A stretch of DNA of 64,000 bases from an uncultured Gammaproteobacteria bacterium. GTDB lineage: Bacteria > Pseudomonadota > Gammaproteobacteria > DRJJ01. The stretch lies in assembly GCA_947258795.1 (NCBI GenBank), contig CAMYJU010000001.1, positions 124,001 through 188,000 on the forward strand. The letters are read 5' to 3'. Shown piece after piece: positions 17,644-26,978 of the stretch. Below the pieces are notes generated by a model. That model did no database searches. It was not told where the DNA came from and saw only the letters and a program-made list of their open reading frames with translations. The position numbers and the translations under genes were made by a program. The first letter of the stretch is position 1. Every line of letters begins with the position of its first letter.

Positions 17644-20082
17644 GCCATTGAGCAGACGTTCTTTATCTTCTGTTTTAGTGTAGGGTATGCGGTTGATGAC
17701 CCGCGATAATGTTATATCAGGGTTCCACATAAGCAATTCTTCAATTTTCCAGTTAGCCTCTTCAATGCGGTTATTGAGTGCATAGCTGGCTGCTAGCCAA
17801 AGACTCGAGCGTTGTGATGCGGGGTTGCGTATCAGGGCTTTTTCAAAGAAGCCTGCCGCTTCGGAAAAGTTGCCTTGCGTAAAATGACATGCACCTGAGT
17901 GAAATGGATAACTAGCCGGATATTGTGGATTGAGTCGTTCAGCACGTTGAATAAGTGCTATGGTATTGGCGGGTTTACCGTTGTAACAGAGGATCGAGGC
18001 CAGGGCGATGAAGGCATCGGCATAATTAGGATTAAGGGTAATGGCCTGCGTAGCAAAAGTCAGGGCCTCATCATGACGTTTCTGTTCACGACGTATCAAT
18101 GCCATAACAAAATGGACCTGCGCAATCTCACTATTGAGTTCAAGTGCCTGCTGTGCCAGACGCTCTGCCTGTTGCAGTGATTCGTCAGGCTTATCACTCC
18201 AGCCATTGATATATTCGGCCCGGTAGGTATTGGCGAGTGTGGCATAGGCACGTGCAAAATTCGGATCCAGATTAATGGCGGTGGAAAATTGATGTTGTGC
18301 GCGTTGGTTGGCTTCTTTGAAGCGTTGTCCATAAAAGGCCAAGCCTTGTAAAAAGGCCTGGTAGGCCGGCATACTATCAGTATGTCGCGGTACGGTTCCC
18401 CGACGACGCTGTTTTTCAGTTGGCAGCGGCAAGACATCGATGACCTGCTGGAGCACTTGGTCCTGTAAAGCAAATATATTGTCCAGCTTGCCATCTATGT
18501 GTCTGGTTAGTATGATTTTGAGAGTTCGGCCATCAACAACATTTATTTCAAAAATGAGTCGACCATCGATGAGCCGGGTTTTACCATGTACTAGATGACT
18601 GACATTGAGTTGCTGCGCAATCTGTGCTACATCAACGTTGCTTTGTTTATACGGCGATACAGATTGGTTTGCGATCACGGCCAGTCCCTTAACCTGGGAA
18701 AGGTGACTAATAAGATGATCAGTAATACCGGAGGCCAATAGTCTTGGTAGCGTGTCTTGCCTGCTACTTGAGAATGGCAAAACTGCAACTGATAACATTT
18801 TCTTCTGTATAGATGGTGCTGTCTGAGTTGCAATAATCTCTTCTAATAATGTTTTTTGACTGTAGTGCTTGTATATCAGTATTCCGGAAAGTAACACAAA
18901 GAATCCCAGTAGAATGCCGCTGGATACTGATGCTCGATGACGCTGTGTAAATTTTCTCAGACGATATACATAAGTTTGCTTATGAGCTAAAACCGGCTCA
19001 TGTTCCAGATATCGCTGGAGGTCTTCGGAAAATTCCCCGGCTGTTGCATATCGCTTTTCAGGATCTCTATGAATGGACTTATTCAATATATCATCAAGAT
19101 CATCACCTAAGGCGCTATTGGTGTTTCGTTTCCATTCAGTGTAACGGTATGTTTGTGCGAAACTGCCAGACTCGGATGCTTGTTTATCGCAAAGTAGTGT
19201 TCTTAACGCCTGTAGATTTTCAGTCTGTATATGATAAGGTTGCTGACCAGTTAAAAGTTCATACAGTAATACACCTAATGTGTAGACATCACTGGCCGGT
19301 GTTATAGTATCGTTGCAGATCTGTTCAGGGCTGGCGTATTCGGGGGTTAAATGCAATAAAGTGACAGGATCCGATATTGGTATATGGCTCGTAAGCCTGG
19401 CGATTCCAAAATCCAGCAACTTCGGTATTCCGTCACGTGTGACAAGAATGTTGGCCGGTTTGATATCATAATGTATCACGTTATGATGATGTGAAAATGC
19501 GACCGCGTGGCATACCGACAGAAATAATTGCAGACGTTGTTTTAAATTCAGTGATCGTTTCCTGCAATACAGGTCGATCGGGACACCGTCGATATATTCC
19601 ATAACCAGATATGGCGATCCATCCTCACATGTCCCACCATCGATTAACTGTGCGATATTGGGATGGTTCAAATCGGCCAGGATCTGACGTTCACTGAGAA
19701 ATAGTTGGTGCGCATTTTCATCAGCCAGGGCATGACGTAGTACTTTAATCGCAACTTGTTGTTGGTAGCTGCCATCTGCTCGTTCTGCAAGATAGACTAT
19801 ACCCATACCTCCATGCTGTATCTCATCAGTCAGCTGGTAGGCGCCCAGTGTCTGTCCGCTCTCGAGTGAGTTGTCAAGCAGGTCATCGGCAGCTGCGCCA
19901 ATGGTCTGGTGTAGGCGGGCCGAGGAGTGTGGATCGGCAGCAACCAGGCGTTCGACCTGTTGACGCAGTTCATGGTTATTGCTGCAGTGTCTATCCAGAT
20001 AGAGCGCTCGTGCATTGGAATCCAGGTCAACAGTGGCATGAAACAAGGTTTCCAGTTGTTGCCACAGCTCAATCGACATCAT
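17617..20082 (-). CDS. membrane serine/threonine protein kinase with TolB-like and TPR domains
   Basis: From ATG 20082 (or 20079) the product has 821 residues; the open frame reaches 20271 but that part lies inside the sigma-factor gene. The kinase domain (about 81-360) has GGMGIVYLAE, Lys112 in VAIKVL, Asp205 in the catalytic loop IHYDIKPANI and Asp223 in DFG. The loop has Tyr where most kinases have Arg (non-RD). A membrane span at about 386-405 is followed by an external part with a TolB-like region (VAVLPFSSS..., about 430-550) and several TPR units. Its start overlaps the sigma-factor stop by 14 bases. The pair is a known type of ECF sigma/kinase module. Confidence 0.85.
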   Translation of the reverse strand: MMSIELWQQLETLFHATVDLDSNARALYLDRHCSNNHELRQQVERLVAADPHSSARLHQTIGAAADDLLDNSLESGQTLGAYQLTDEIQHGGMGIVYLAERADGSYQQQVAIKVLRHALADENAHQLFLSERQILADLNHPNIAQLIDGGTCEDGSPYLVMEYIDGVPIDLYCRKRSLNLKQRLQLFLSVCHAVAFSHHHNVIHYDIKPANILVTRDGIPKLLDFGIARLTSHIPISDPVTLLHLTPEYASPEQICNDTITPASDVYTLGVLLYELLTGQQPYHIQTENLQALRTLLCDKQASESGSFAQTYRYTEWKRNTNSALGDDLDDILNKSIHRDPEKRYATAGEFSEDLQRYLEHEPVLAHKQTYVYRLRKFTQRHRASVSSGILLGFFVLLSGILIYKHYSQKTLLEEIIATQTAPSIQKKMLSVAVLPFSSSRQDTLPRLLASGITDHLISHLSQVKGLAVIANQSVSPYKQSNVDVAQIAQQLNVSHLVHGKTRLIDGRLIFEINVVDGRTLKIILTRHIDGKLDNIFALQDQVLQQVIDVLPLPTEKQRRRGTVPRHTDSMPAYQAFLQGLAFYGQRFKEANQRAQHQFSTAINLDPNFARAYATLANTYRAEYINGWSDKPDESLQQAERLAQQALELNSEIAQVHFVMALIRREQKRHDEALTFATQAITLNPNYADAFIALASILCYNGKPANTIALIQRAERLNPQYPASYPFHSGACHFTQGNFSEAAGFFEKALIRNPASQRSSLWLAASYALNNRIEEANWKIEELLMWNPDITLSRVINRIPYTKTEDKERLLNGLRLAGLPR

Positions 20083-20656
20083 GGTGTGGTTCGAGCGCAT
20101 TATATAGCCAGGCCTCTGCCAGTCGTAATTCCCGTTGTACGGTCTTGCTGGAGATATCCAGAACTGCTGCTGTTTCCTCCATAGACAAGCCGGCAAAATA
20201 ATGCAGTTCAACAATGTCATGTTTACGTTGGTCGAACATGGCCAGTTTGGACAGGGAATCGTCCAGCTCAATCAGGTCTGATGGATCGTTTTTTGCAGAG
20301 ACTCTGGATTCATCCAGAGTAAGGGGCCGTTGTCCCTGGCCACGCTTTTTACGCTGACGAGAGCGTGCGTGGTCAACCAGTATACGACGCATTTGTCGTG
20401 CGGCCACGGTATAAAAGTGGCTTCTGTCCTGCCAGCAGACTTTGCTGCCGAGCAGCTTCAGGAGTGCCTCATTCACCAACGCAGTGGGTTGTAGAGTATG
20501 ATCGGGCCGCTCCCCACGCATGGCATATGATGCCAGTCGGTGTAACTCCTGATAAACAAGGGGAGATAACTTTTCAAGTGCATTATGATCTCCCTGTTGC
20601 CAGAGCTTGAGCAACTGTGTAATAGGGTTATCTGTGGGATGCTGGTCAGTTGGCAT
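20069..20656 (-). CDS. ECF-type sigma factor (kinase-associated)
   Basis: The product has 195 residues from ATG 20656 (MPTDQHPTDN); the frame stays open to 20776 but the extra N-terminus overlaps the next gene's end and looks noncoding. Region 2 is seen in SPLVYQELHRLASYAMRGE, TALVNEALLKL and HFYTVAARQMRRILVDHAR, and region 4 in HYFAGLSMEETAAVLDISSKTVQRELRLA. This matches the ECF group (TIGR02999-like) that sits beside Ser/Thr kinase genes. No anti-sigma gene is present. Phosphorylation by the kinase may control it, as proposed for related pairs. The kinase start overlaps its stop, so the two are made together. Confidence 0.85.
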   Translation of the reverse strand: MPTDQHPTDNPITQLLKLWQQGDHNALEKLSPLVYQELHRLASYAMRGERPDHTLQPTALVNEALLKLLGSKVCWQDRSHFYTVAARQMRRILVDHARSRQRKKRGQGQRPLTLDESRVSAKNDPSDLIELDDSLSKLAMFDQRKHDIVELHYFAGLSMEETAAVLDISSKTVQRELRLAEAWLYNALEPHHDVD

Positions 20657-20765
20657 GGGTGCAACAGAGTTGGCTTTTGTAAAAGCATACCACAGAGAAC
20701 AGCCATTACGAAAAAACGCGGCAGTGACTGTGTGCACTGCCGCAGATGATAAATCAAGGCTTTGC

Positions 20766-21419
20766 TCAGTCACCATACTGACCGTGGCTCATGGTAACCT
20801 GTCCGTCGGCTTGTTTAAGCACTGTCCAGATGTTGTTGAACTGTTTTTTAGGAAAGCATTTTTTGCTTCTGCATGGCAGACAATCATCCTGATTGTTTTT
20901 ACAGGTTTCTTTTATCTTTACCCCCAGCCCGGCCATGATGGCGTAAAGATTACCGCTGTTGGCTGAAACAAGCACAGCACTGCCATTTGGGACGGCCTGC
21001 AAGGCCTTGATCATGGGTTTGATTGCAAATTTGCCCTTGGTACGGTTGTTTACCACCTCTCCCTTGATACTAGATCCCGGTGCCGGGAATTGTTCGATAC
21101 GCAGATTGCGTGCTTTTGCCAGTGCTTTGGCGGTGTCACGGGTACGGTCGGTATGGGTGGCGTAGATGTGTGTCAGGCGTGTGCCCTGCATATATCTGAC
21201 CAGTACCTGCGCCCTGGCTTTTCCCTTTGTATTTAAAGGCTTGTTGGGGTCCTTTTTGACGATCTCGGCATGTCGAATCAGGTAGTATCTTGTCGTATCG
21301 ACCGCTTGAGTACCTGTAGTAGCGCAGGCGACCAGGAATAGCGATAGTGACAGGCTCACTACCAGATAAACCATACCGGCTAGCATGCGATTGAATGTAA
21401 ATTGTCTGATATTGGTCAT
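20766..21419 (-). CDS. histidine phosphatase-family lipoprotein
   Basis: This is a 217-residue exported protein with a long hydrophobic N-terminus ending in the lipobox LVAC (about residue 32). The phosphatase motif YLIRHAE has the phospho-acceptor His, and the distal part ALQAVPNGSAVLVSANSGN replaces the usual second GHxG with SANSG, so the second catalytic histidine appears to be lost. Four cysteines cluster near the C-terminus (CKNNQDDCLPCRSKKC). AGGAG lies seven bases before its ATG. It lies upstream of the sigma/kinase pair on the same strand, 109 bases before the sigma start, and may share its transcript. Activity is doubtful because of the missing histidine. Confidence 0.72.
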   Translation of the reverse strand: MTNIRQFTFNRMLAGMVYLVVSLSLSLFLVACATTGTQAVDTTRYYLIRHAEIVKKDPNKPLNTKGKARAQVLVRYMQGTRLTHIYATHTDRTRDTAKALAKARNLRIEQFPAPGSSIKGEVVNNRTKGKFAIKPMIKALQAVPNGSAVLVSANSGNLYAIMAGLGVKIKETCKNNQDDCLPCRSKKCFPKKQFNNIWTVLKQADGQVTMSHGQYGD

Positions 21420-21563
21420 GACGGCTCCTCTCTTTGATGCATTTAATATAGATTCATGGTGTTGAATCTGGTTGGCTTATTATTAAAAGCGACAAACAGA
21501 GAAAAAACCGGACAAGGTATTTTCGACTTCGTATCCAGACAGTGCGTAGATCCGATCGTGATT

Positions 21564-24500
21564 TCAGGGTGTGAGCGACTCCAGTAACTGGCGTACTGAC
21601 TCCTGGCGTTGCTGCGGATCATCGAGCTCCTGCTTGATACGCAGGATTTCCATGCCATCCAGTTTGTATATATCCGGTTGTTGCTGGATGTAATTGATAA
21701 TCTGTTCGGTATTGACATTGGGCTCCTTGCCGAACTGGATACGACCGCCGGCGGGACCAATCTCGATTTTACGTATACCCATCGGCAATGCGATCAGTTT
21801 GAGTTCGGTGACCTGGACCAGGTTCTTTAACGGTTCGGGCATCAGGCCAAAGCGATCGATCATCTCGACCTGCAGTGACCTTAATGACTGTTCATCGGTT
21901 GCACTGGACAGGCGCTTGTACAGGATCAGACGGGTATGCACATCAGGCAAGTAGTCTTCCGGTATCAGGGCAGGTACATGCAGGTCGACCTCCGGCCCAT
22001 GCTCCAGTGGTGCATCCAACTCCGGTTGTTGTCCTGACTTCAGTGCCTGCACCGCCCGTTCCAGTAACTCGGTATACAAGGTAAAGCCGATTTCGTGGAT
22101 TTGACCGCTCTGGTCTTCACCCAGTAGTTCGCCGGCGCCCCTGATTTCCAGGTCGTGGGTGGCCAGCATGAAACCGGCGCCCAGGTCTTCCATGGATTCG
22201 ATTGCCTGTAATCGCTTGATCGCGTCCTTGCTGATCGCGCGTTGGTCCGGTATCAGCAGATAGGCATAGGCGCGATGATGGGAACGACCGACCCGGCCGC
22301 GTATCTGGTGCAGCTGTGCGAGGCCCAGTTTGTCGGCACGGTCGATGATAATGGTATTGGCCGTCGGGATATCGATGCCACTTTCGATGATCGTGGTACA
22401 GACCAGGATGTTGTAACGTTGATGATAGAAATCCAGCATGATCTGTTCGAGCTGGCGTTCGCTCATCTGGCCATGTGCTACCGCAACGCGCGCCTCCGGG
22501 ATTAATTGCTGAATCTGGTGTGCGGTCTTTTCTATGGTCGCCACGCTGTTGTGCAGGAAATAGATCTGGCCGCCGCGGTTCAGCTCACGCGTAAAGGCCT
22601 CCTGCATCAGCACCTCGTCCCACTCGGTGACAAAGGTCTTGATCGCTACCCGCTCGGTCGGAGGTGTCGCAATGATGGACAGATCGCGCAGCCCGGACAG
22701 GGACATATTCAGTGTCCGCGGAATAGGTGTCGCCGTCAGTGTGAGGATGTCGACCTCAGAGCGCAGCTTTTTCAGTTGTTCCTTGTGGCGGACACCGAAG
22801 CGGTGCTCTTCATCGATGATGATCAGGCCCAGATCCTTGAAGCGGATATCCTTCTGGATCAGCTTGTGGGTACCGATGACCAGGTCGACCTTGCCATTGG
22901 CCATGTCCTGTAGCACGTCTTCGGTTTCCTTTTTACTGCGGAAGCGTGACAATACCTCGATCCGGAATGGCCAGTCGGCAAAGCGGTCGAGAAAATTCTG
23001 ATAGTGCTGCTGGGCGAGCAAGGTGGTTGGCACCAGTACGGCGACCTGTTTGTTGTTCTGCGCCGCAACAAAGGCCGCACGCATGGCTACCTCGGTCTTG
23101 CCAAAACCGACATCACCACAGACTACGCGATCCATTGGTTGCGGGTTGCGCATGTCCGCAACGACGGCTTCGATCGCGGCCTGCTGATCAACGGTTTCTT
23201 CAAACGGGAAACTGGCGGTAAAGCTTTCATAATCCTGATCGTCCAGCTGATATTGAAATCCGCTACGCGCAGCGCGCTTGGCATAGATGTCCAGCAGTTC
23301 CACTGCCACATCCCGGACCTTTTGTGCTGCCTTGCGTTTCAGTTTTTGCCAGTGATCACCGCCCAGCTTGTGCAACGGCGCTGATTCCGGTGAGGCGCCG
23401 CTGTATCGTGAAATCAGGTGTAGTGAGGCGACCGGTACATACAGTTTGTTTTCAGCGGCGTATTCCAGTAACAAGAATTCACGCTCTTGGTTGCCCACGG
23501 TCAGGTGAGTCAGTCCACGATAGCGGCCGATACCGTGTTCCTCATGCACAACCGGGTCCCCCGGATGCAGGTCGCTGAGACTGCGGATGATCTGATCGGC
23601 CTCGGTAACGGCCTTGCGTCGTCTCCGGGTCTGTTGCGCACGCTCTCCAAATAACTGGGTCTCGGTGATCAGCGCAACGGCCGGGTCTTCGATCACTACC
23701 CCCTGTTCCAGTGGTGCTACGGTAATACCAAAAGCGTGTTGTTCAGCAAGAAAATGGTCGAGGCTGTCAAATTGCTGGGGTAACAGGTGATAGCGTCTGA
23801 ACATTTCCAGTAACACTTCACGTCTGCCCGCGGATTCGGCCAGTATCAGTACCTGGCCCCTGAAGGAATCCAGGTATTGCAGCAACGCGGCAACCGGCTG
23901 ATCGCTGCGCGTCTGGATTAATAATAACGGTGCGGCGCTGGTAGAGAAGTTGATCACGGATTCATCTTTCGATCCTGAAATCTGCTCGAACGGATGGACC
24001 TGGATACGCGGGAAGCTGTCCAGTAGCGCGGCTAGTTGTCCTGGCTGCAGATAGAGCTCGTCCGGTGACAGTACCGGGCGCTCGATATCGTGACGGCGTT
24101 GCTCATAGCGCTCATGGACCTGTTTCTGGATGGTATCCGATACACTGTCATGATCATGGGTGCGTATCACCAGTGCGTTTTTCGGCAGGTACTCGAACAG
24201 GCTGCTGGTCTGCTCAAAGAACAGGGGTAAATAGTACTCTATACCATTGGGTATACGGTGTTGGCCGATATCGTTATAGATGACGTTGCTTTTCAGGTTG
24301 CCTTCGAAACGATTGCGGAAACTGCGCCTGAAGTATTTGATGGAGTCACTATTGAGCGGGAATTCGCGTGCTGGCAGCAAGCGGATATTATCAACCTGGC
24401 CGCTGGAACGTTGGGTTTCCGGGTCAAACTGCCTGATGCTCTCGACTTCGTTATCGAACAGGTCGATACGATATGGTTGCTCGCTACCCATCGGGAACAG

Positions 24501-25055
24501 GTCGATCAGCGAGCCACGTATTGCGAATTCACCATGTTCCATGACCTGGGACACGCAGCAGTAACCGGCCTGCTCCAGGCGTGCCCGGAATGCGTCCAGG
24601 TCGATGTGTTCACCCTTGTCCAGTACCAGGCTGTGGGTAGCGAGATAGGAGGGAGGTGCGAGGCGTTGCATCAGTGTACCCATGGGTACGATCAGCACAC
24701 CATGTCTGGTTTCCGGTAGCTGATACAGGGTTTCGATACGACGCGAGATAATGTCCGGATGTGGGGAATACAGGTCATAAGGCAGGGTTTCCCAGTCAGG
24801 AAACAGCATCACCGGCATGTCGTGGTCGGCATTAAAAAATCGCACCGATTCCAGCAGCCTGTTGGCAAACAGCATGTCATCCGTGACCACCAGTACCAGG
24901 CCGTCGTGTTGACGGGCGGCTCTGCTGATCGCCAGTCCCAGTCCGTTACCGGCCAGCCTGCCCCAATGCAGTTCCGCCGGGCCCTGCGGGACCGGTGGCT
25001 GTAACGGACTGGCCAGAACCGGCGCGTTAGTATCTGCTGGATGGGTGTCGCTCAT
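21564..25055 (-). CDS. mfd: transcription-repair coupling factor Mfd
   Basis: The full-length 1163-residue product carries the UvrB-like N-terminal region, the RNA-polymerase interaction domain (PGDPVVHEEHGIGRYRGL, about 500-560) and the RecG-like motor with Walker A GDVGFGKTEV and Walker B IIDEEHRFG. It also has the helicase motif TATPIPRTLNMSLSG and the C-terminal TRCF domain. Mfd removes RNA polymerase stalled at DNA lesions and recruits UvrA. All motor motifs are intact. It is the last gene of a minus-strand run beginning with roxA; the gap to the secretin-like gene is 117 bases, enough for its own promoter. Codon use is GC-rich and typical of the host. Confidence 0.97.
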   Translation of the reverse strand: MSDTHPADTNAPVLASPLQPPVPQGPAELHWGRLAGNGLGLAISRAARQHDGLVLVVTDDMLFANRLLESVRFFNADHDMPVMLFPDWETLPYDLYSPHPDIISRRIETLYQLPETRHGVLIVPMGTLMQRLAPPSYLATHSLVLDKGEHIDLDAFRARLEQAGYCCVSQVMEHGEFAIRGSLIDLFPMGSEQPYRIDLFDNEVESIRQFDPETQRSSGQVDNIRLLPAREFPLNSDSIKYFRRSFRNRFEGNLKSNVIYNDIGQHRIPNGIEYYLPLFFEQTSSLFEYLPKNALVIRTHDHDSVSDTIQKQVHERYEQRRHDIERPVLSPDELYLQPGQLAALLDSFPRIQVHPFEQISGSKDESVINFSTSAAPLLLIQTRSDQPVAALLQYLDSFRGQVLILAESAGRREVLLEMFRRYHLLPQQFDSLDHFLAEQHAFGITVAPLEQGVVIEDPAVALITETQLFGERAQQTRRRRKAVTEADQIIRSLSDLHPGDPVVHEEHGIGRYRGLTHLTVGNQEREFLLLEYAAENKLYVPVASLHLISRYSGASPESAPLHKLGGDHWQKLKRKAAQKVRDVAVELLDIYAKRAARSGFQYQLDDQDYESFTASFPFEETVDQQAAIEAVVADMRNPQPMDRVVCGDVGFGKTEVAMRAAFVAAQNNKQVAVLVPTTLLAQQHYQNFLDRFADWPFRIEVLSRFRSKKETEDVLQDMANGKVDLVIGTHKLIQKDIRFKDLGLIIIDEEHRFGVRHKEQLKKLRSEVDILTLTATPIPRTLNMSLSGLRDLSIIATPPTERVAIKTFVTEWDEVLMQEAFTRELNRGGQIYFLHNSVATIEKTAHQIQQLIPEARVAVAHGQMSERQLEQIMLDFYHQRYNILVCTTIIESGIDIPTANTIIIDRADKLGLAQLHQIRGRVGRSHHRAYAYLLIPDQRAISKDAIKRLQAIESMEDLGAGFMLATHDLEIRGAGELLGEDQSGQIHEIGFTLYTELLERAVQALKSGQQPELDAPLEHGPEVDLHVPALIPEDYLPDVHTRLILYKRLSSATDEQSLRSLQVEMIDRFGLMPEPLKNLVQVTELKLIALPMGIRKIEIGPAGGRIQFGKEPNVNTEQIINYIQQQPDIYKLDGMEILRIKQELDDPQQRQESVRQLLESLTP

Positions 25056-25172
25056 GGGTGGTCACGGTGTGGATATGTAAAACAGCTATTGTCCCATAAT
25101 TAACATAAGCGGACCATGTTGACATCCCGCGGGACAACTGACAGGTCAGTCTCGCACTTCTGGGATCAGGGT

Positions 25173-26003
25173 TTATTCAACGGTTACGCGTATGCGGATA
25201 TTGCCAAACCGCTGATCACGACTACGGGTACTGTAGGTGATGGCGTTACTGTCCGATGCCCCGGTATGAGATACGCCGCCAAGCAGGATCCATTCGCCCA
25301 GTTTGCCGCGTACTACCGTTTCGGCAGCCTGACGGGTGAATATCTTGCGATATTTAACCTGGTCGCCACGTTCGGCCCTGACAAACAGGGTGATCTGGTC
25401 GCCCTGTTTGTGTGGCAGGACATGGATGCCGGTGATCACATCACGATACTGAATCCCGCTTTCGCCGCCATAGTGGCGGCCATCCGGATAGCTACGGGTG
25501 CGACCGACCGGTACCGAGCGGCCCGACTGGATAAAGGCCGGCTTGCCGTCCAGTGTGATGATGTTCTGTACCTGGGACGAATTATCCCGGCTGCGGGTGC
25601 CATAGCTCCTGACCGTGACATCGCTGCCGCGGTTGCTGATCTGTCCACTGGCGGAAACCCCCTGATCGGCGGCATACTTACCGCCACTGAAATCAGCGGT
25701 GATACGCAGGCGTTGCAGCGCAGTGTCCAGTTGCTCCAACATATCTTTAAGGCTTTGCAGCTCGTCCTGGCTGCCGCGGGCAATCAGTTGGTAGGCACGG
25801 CCGGACAGTCTGAGCCCGGGTATATGCGGTTTGATCAGCGGAATCAATTCCTCCGCGGTGCGGTTTTTCAGGTCGATCACGATGGTTTCCGGTCCTGCCG
25901 CATAGTTACTGGCAGGTATCAGTGTCAGCACCAGTGACAGGATCAGACAGCTGGCCGATAGCGTGTGCCAGGAGAACGGTGGTCGGCCTTGTGCAGTGTT
26001 CAT
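25173..26003 (-). CDS. exported protein with a secretin N-domain-like fold
   Basis: This 276-residue protein has a signal peptide (ILSLVLTLIPASNYAAG). The segment after it, IVIDLKNRTAEELIPLIKPHIPG...YQLIARGSQDELQSLKDMLEQLD (about 40-95), has the beta-alpha-beta pattern of secretin N1/NolW domains. The rest is Ser/Arg/Gly-rich and strand-forming and ends with GNIRIRVTVE. The secretin pore domain is absent. It may act as a periplasmic adaptor or be an orphan of that fold; no secretion genes are near. An overlapping plus-strand frame (25116-25937) is a shadow, since it lacks a signal peptide and a ribosome-binding site. Confidence 0.7.
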   Translation of the reverse strand: MNTAQGRPPFSWHTLSASCLILSLVLTLIPASNYAAGPETIVIDLKNRTAEELIPLIKPHIPGLRLSGRAYQLIARGSQDELQSLKDMLEQLDTALQRLRITADFSGGKYAADQGVSASGQISNRGSDVTVRSYGTRSRDNSSQVQNIITLDGKPAFIQSGRSVPVGRTRSYPDGRHYGGESGIQYRDVITGIHVLPHKQGDQITLFVRAERGDQVKYRKIFTRQAAETVVRGKLGEWILLGGVSHTGASDSNAITYSTRSRDQRFGNIRIRVTVE

Positions 26004-26019
26004 GCTCTATCGTATCGCT

Positions 26020-26535
26020 TCAGATATGCAAGCGTCTCATTTCCGGGTCTGGCGAACTGACATCCCACATCTGGGTGAACTGTTTCTGCCACTCACGGGT
26101 TTGTCCCGGGTTGTTAAAACAGGCCTCGCCATGATAATAATCGCTATGCTTCTTGTGGAGATAGGCCTTCTGGTCGATCAGCAGCAGTTCCATAATATGC
26201 TGGCAGTCCTCAATCGACGGTTTATGAATGTGTATCGAGGAGGTCAGACGTCGTGACAGTTCAATCAGGCGGTGACCTTTCTTGATCAGTACCGAGCTGT
26301 CGCGTAGCAGTATCTGAATCCGGGTTTTAGGACTCTTGATGGCCAGATCGGATACAGCCTCGATGAACGGTAGCTGGTCATACAGGCTGTTATCGAGTGA
26401 GCCTGTGAACAGCTGAATACTCTGCTCAGCCTGCTGTACCATATCGGCGACCAGTTCGCGATTGAGCTCACGGGTTGTGAACTCGATCAGATCAATAGCG
26501 CTTTTATTGATATTGGATCCCGTTGATTCCATCAT
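26020..26535 (-). CDS. PLD-like domain protein, cotranscribed with GNAT
   Basis: The 171-residue cytosolic protein resembles the phospholipase-D fold region found in some proteins near or fused to GNAT acetyltransferases: ELVADMVQQAEQSIQLFTGSLDNSLYDQLPFIEAVSDLAI, then IQILLRDSSVLIKKGHRLIELSRRL. The catalytic HxK(x4)D motif of true PLD enzymes is missing, so it is probably not a phosphodiesterase. Its start overlaps the GNAT stop by four bases (26532-26535), which points to tight coupling and perhaps a physical complex. Confidence 0.6.
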   Translation of the reverse strand: MMESTGSNINKSAIDLIEFTTRELNRELVADMVQQAEQSIQLFTGSLDNSLYDQLPFIEAVSDLAIKSPKTRIQILLRDSSVLIKKGHRLIELSRRLTSSIHIHKPSIEDCQHIMELLLIDQKAYLHKKHSDYYHGEACFNNPGQTREWQKQFTQMWDVSSPDPEMRRLHI

Positions 26536-26978
26536 AATGAATGATTACCTGCCCAGACCATATGCCGGTGCGGAATGCCCGCATCTATAAAGGCTTCACC
26601 TTGTTCCTCGTAACCATGCTTACGGTAAAACCCGACGGCCTGAATTTGCGCATCCAGCCAGGGCTTGCAGCCCAGGCGTTCCAGCGAATATTGACCTAGT
26701 AATTCAAGTATAGTGCTGCCGACGCCTTTATGCCTCCACTCGGGAAGCACCGCCATCCGGCCGATATGGCCATCGGCCAGTAAACGACCGGTAGCAATCG
26801 CATGACCGTCCGGATCATAGGCTATCGCATGGATCGCGTCTTCATCCAGGCCATCCCATTCCAGATCTTCCGGTACCTGTTGTTCCTGTATGAATACGTG
26901 TTCCCTGAGCATGCAACATGCAGCTTCCAGGTGCTGCCAGCTGTCTACACATACTTTGAACCCATCAGTATTCATCAA
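26532..26978 (-). CDS. GNAT-family N-acetyltransferase
   Basis: The 148-residue product has the acetyl-CoA binding motif IGRMAVLPEWRHKGVGSTIL (about 91-110) and the family's LREHVFIQEQQVPEDLEWDGLDE and VGFYRKHGYEEQGE segments. This fits the ElaA/YjcF-like group; the substrate is unknown. Its first four bases overlap the end of roxA and its last four overlap the PLD-like gene. Such overlaps on both sides show that all three are made from one transcript. Confidence 0.82.
   Translation of the reverse strand: MMNTDGFKVCVDSWQHLEAACCMLREHVFIQEQQVPEDLEWDGLDEDAIHAIAYDPDGHAIATGRLLADGHIGRMAVLPEWRHKGVGSTILELLGQYSLERLGCKPWLDAQIQAVGFYRKHGYEEQGEAFIDAGIPHRHMVWAGNHSL

Noticed and set aside
20083-20271. N-terminal extension of the kinase frame
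   Set aside because: It lies within the sigma-factor gene in another frame and lacks a signal or domain. Met at 20082 or 20079 fits the coupled overlap.
25500-25513. GACCGACCGGTA resembling the TetR operator
   Set aside because: It is inside the secretin-N-like coding region, lacks the outer bases and is best explained by chance.
25116-25937. 273-codon plus-strand frame opposite the secretin-N-like gene
   Set aside because: It lacks a signal, motifs and a ribosome-binding site, while the minus-strand frame has a signal peptide and domain pattern. It is a shadow of GC-rich codon bias.
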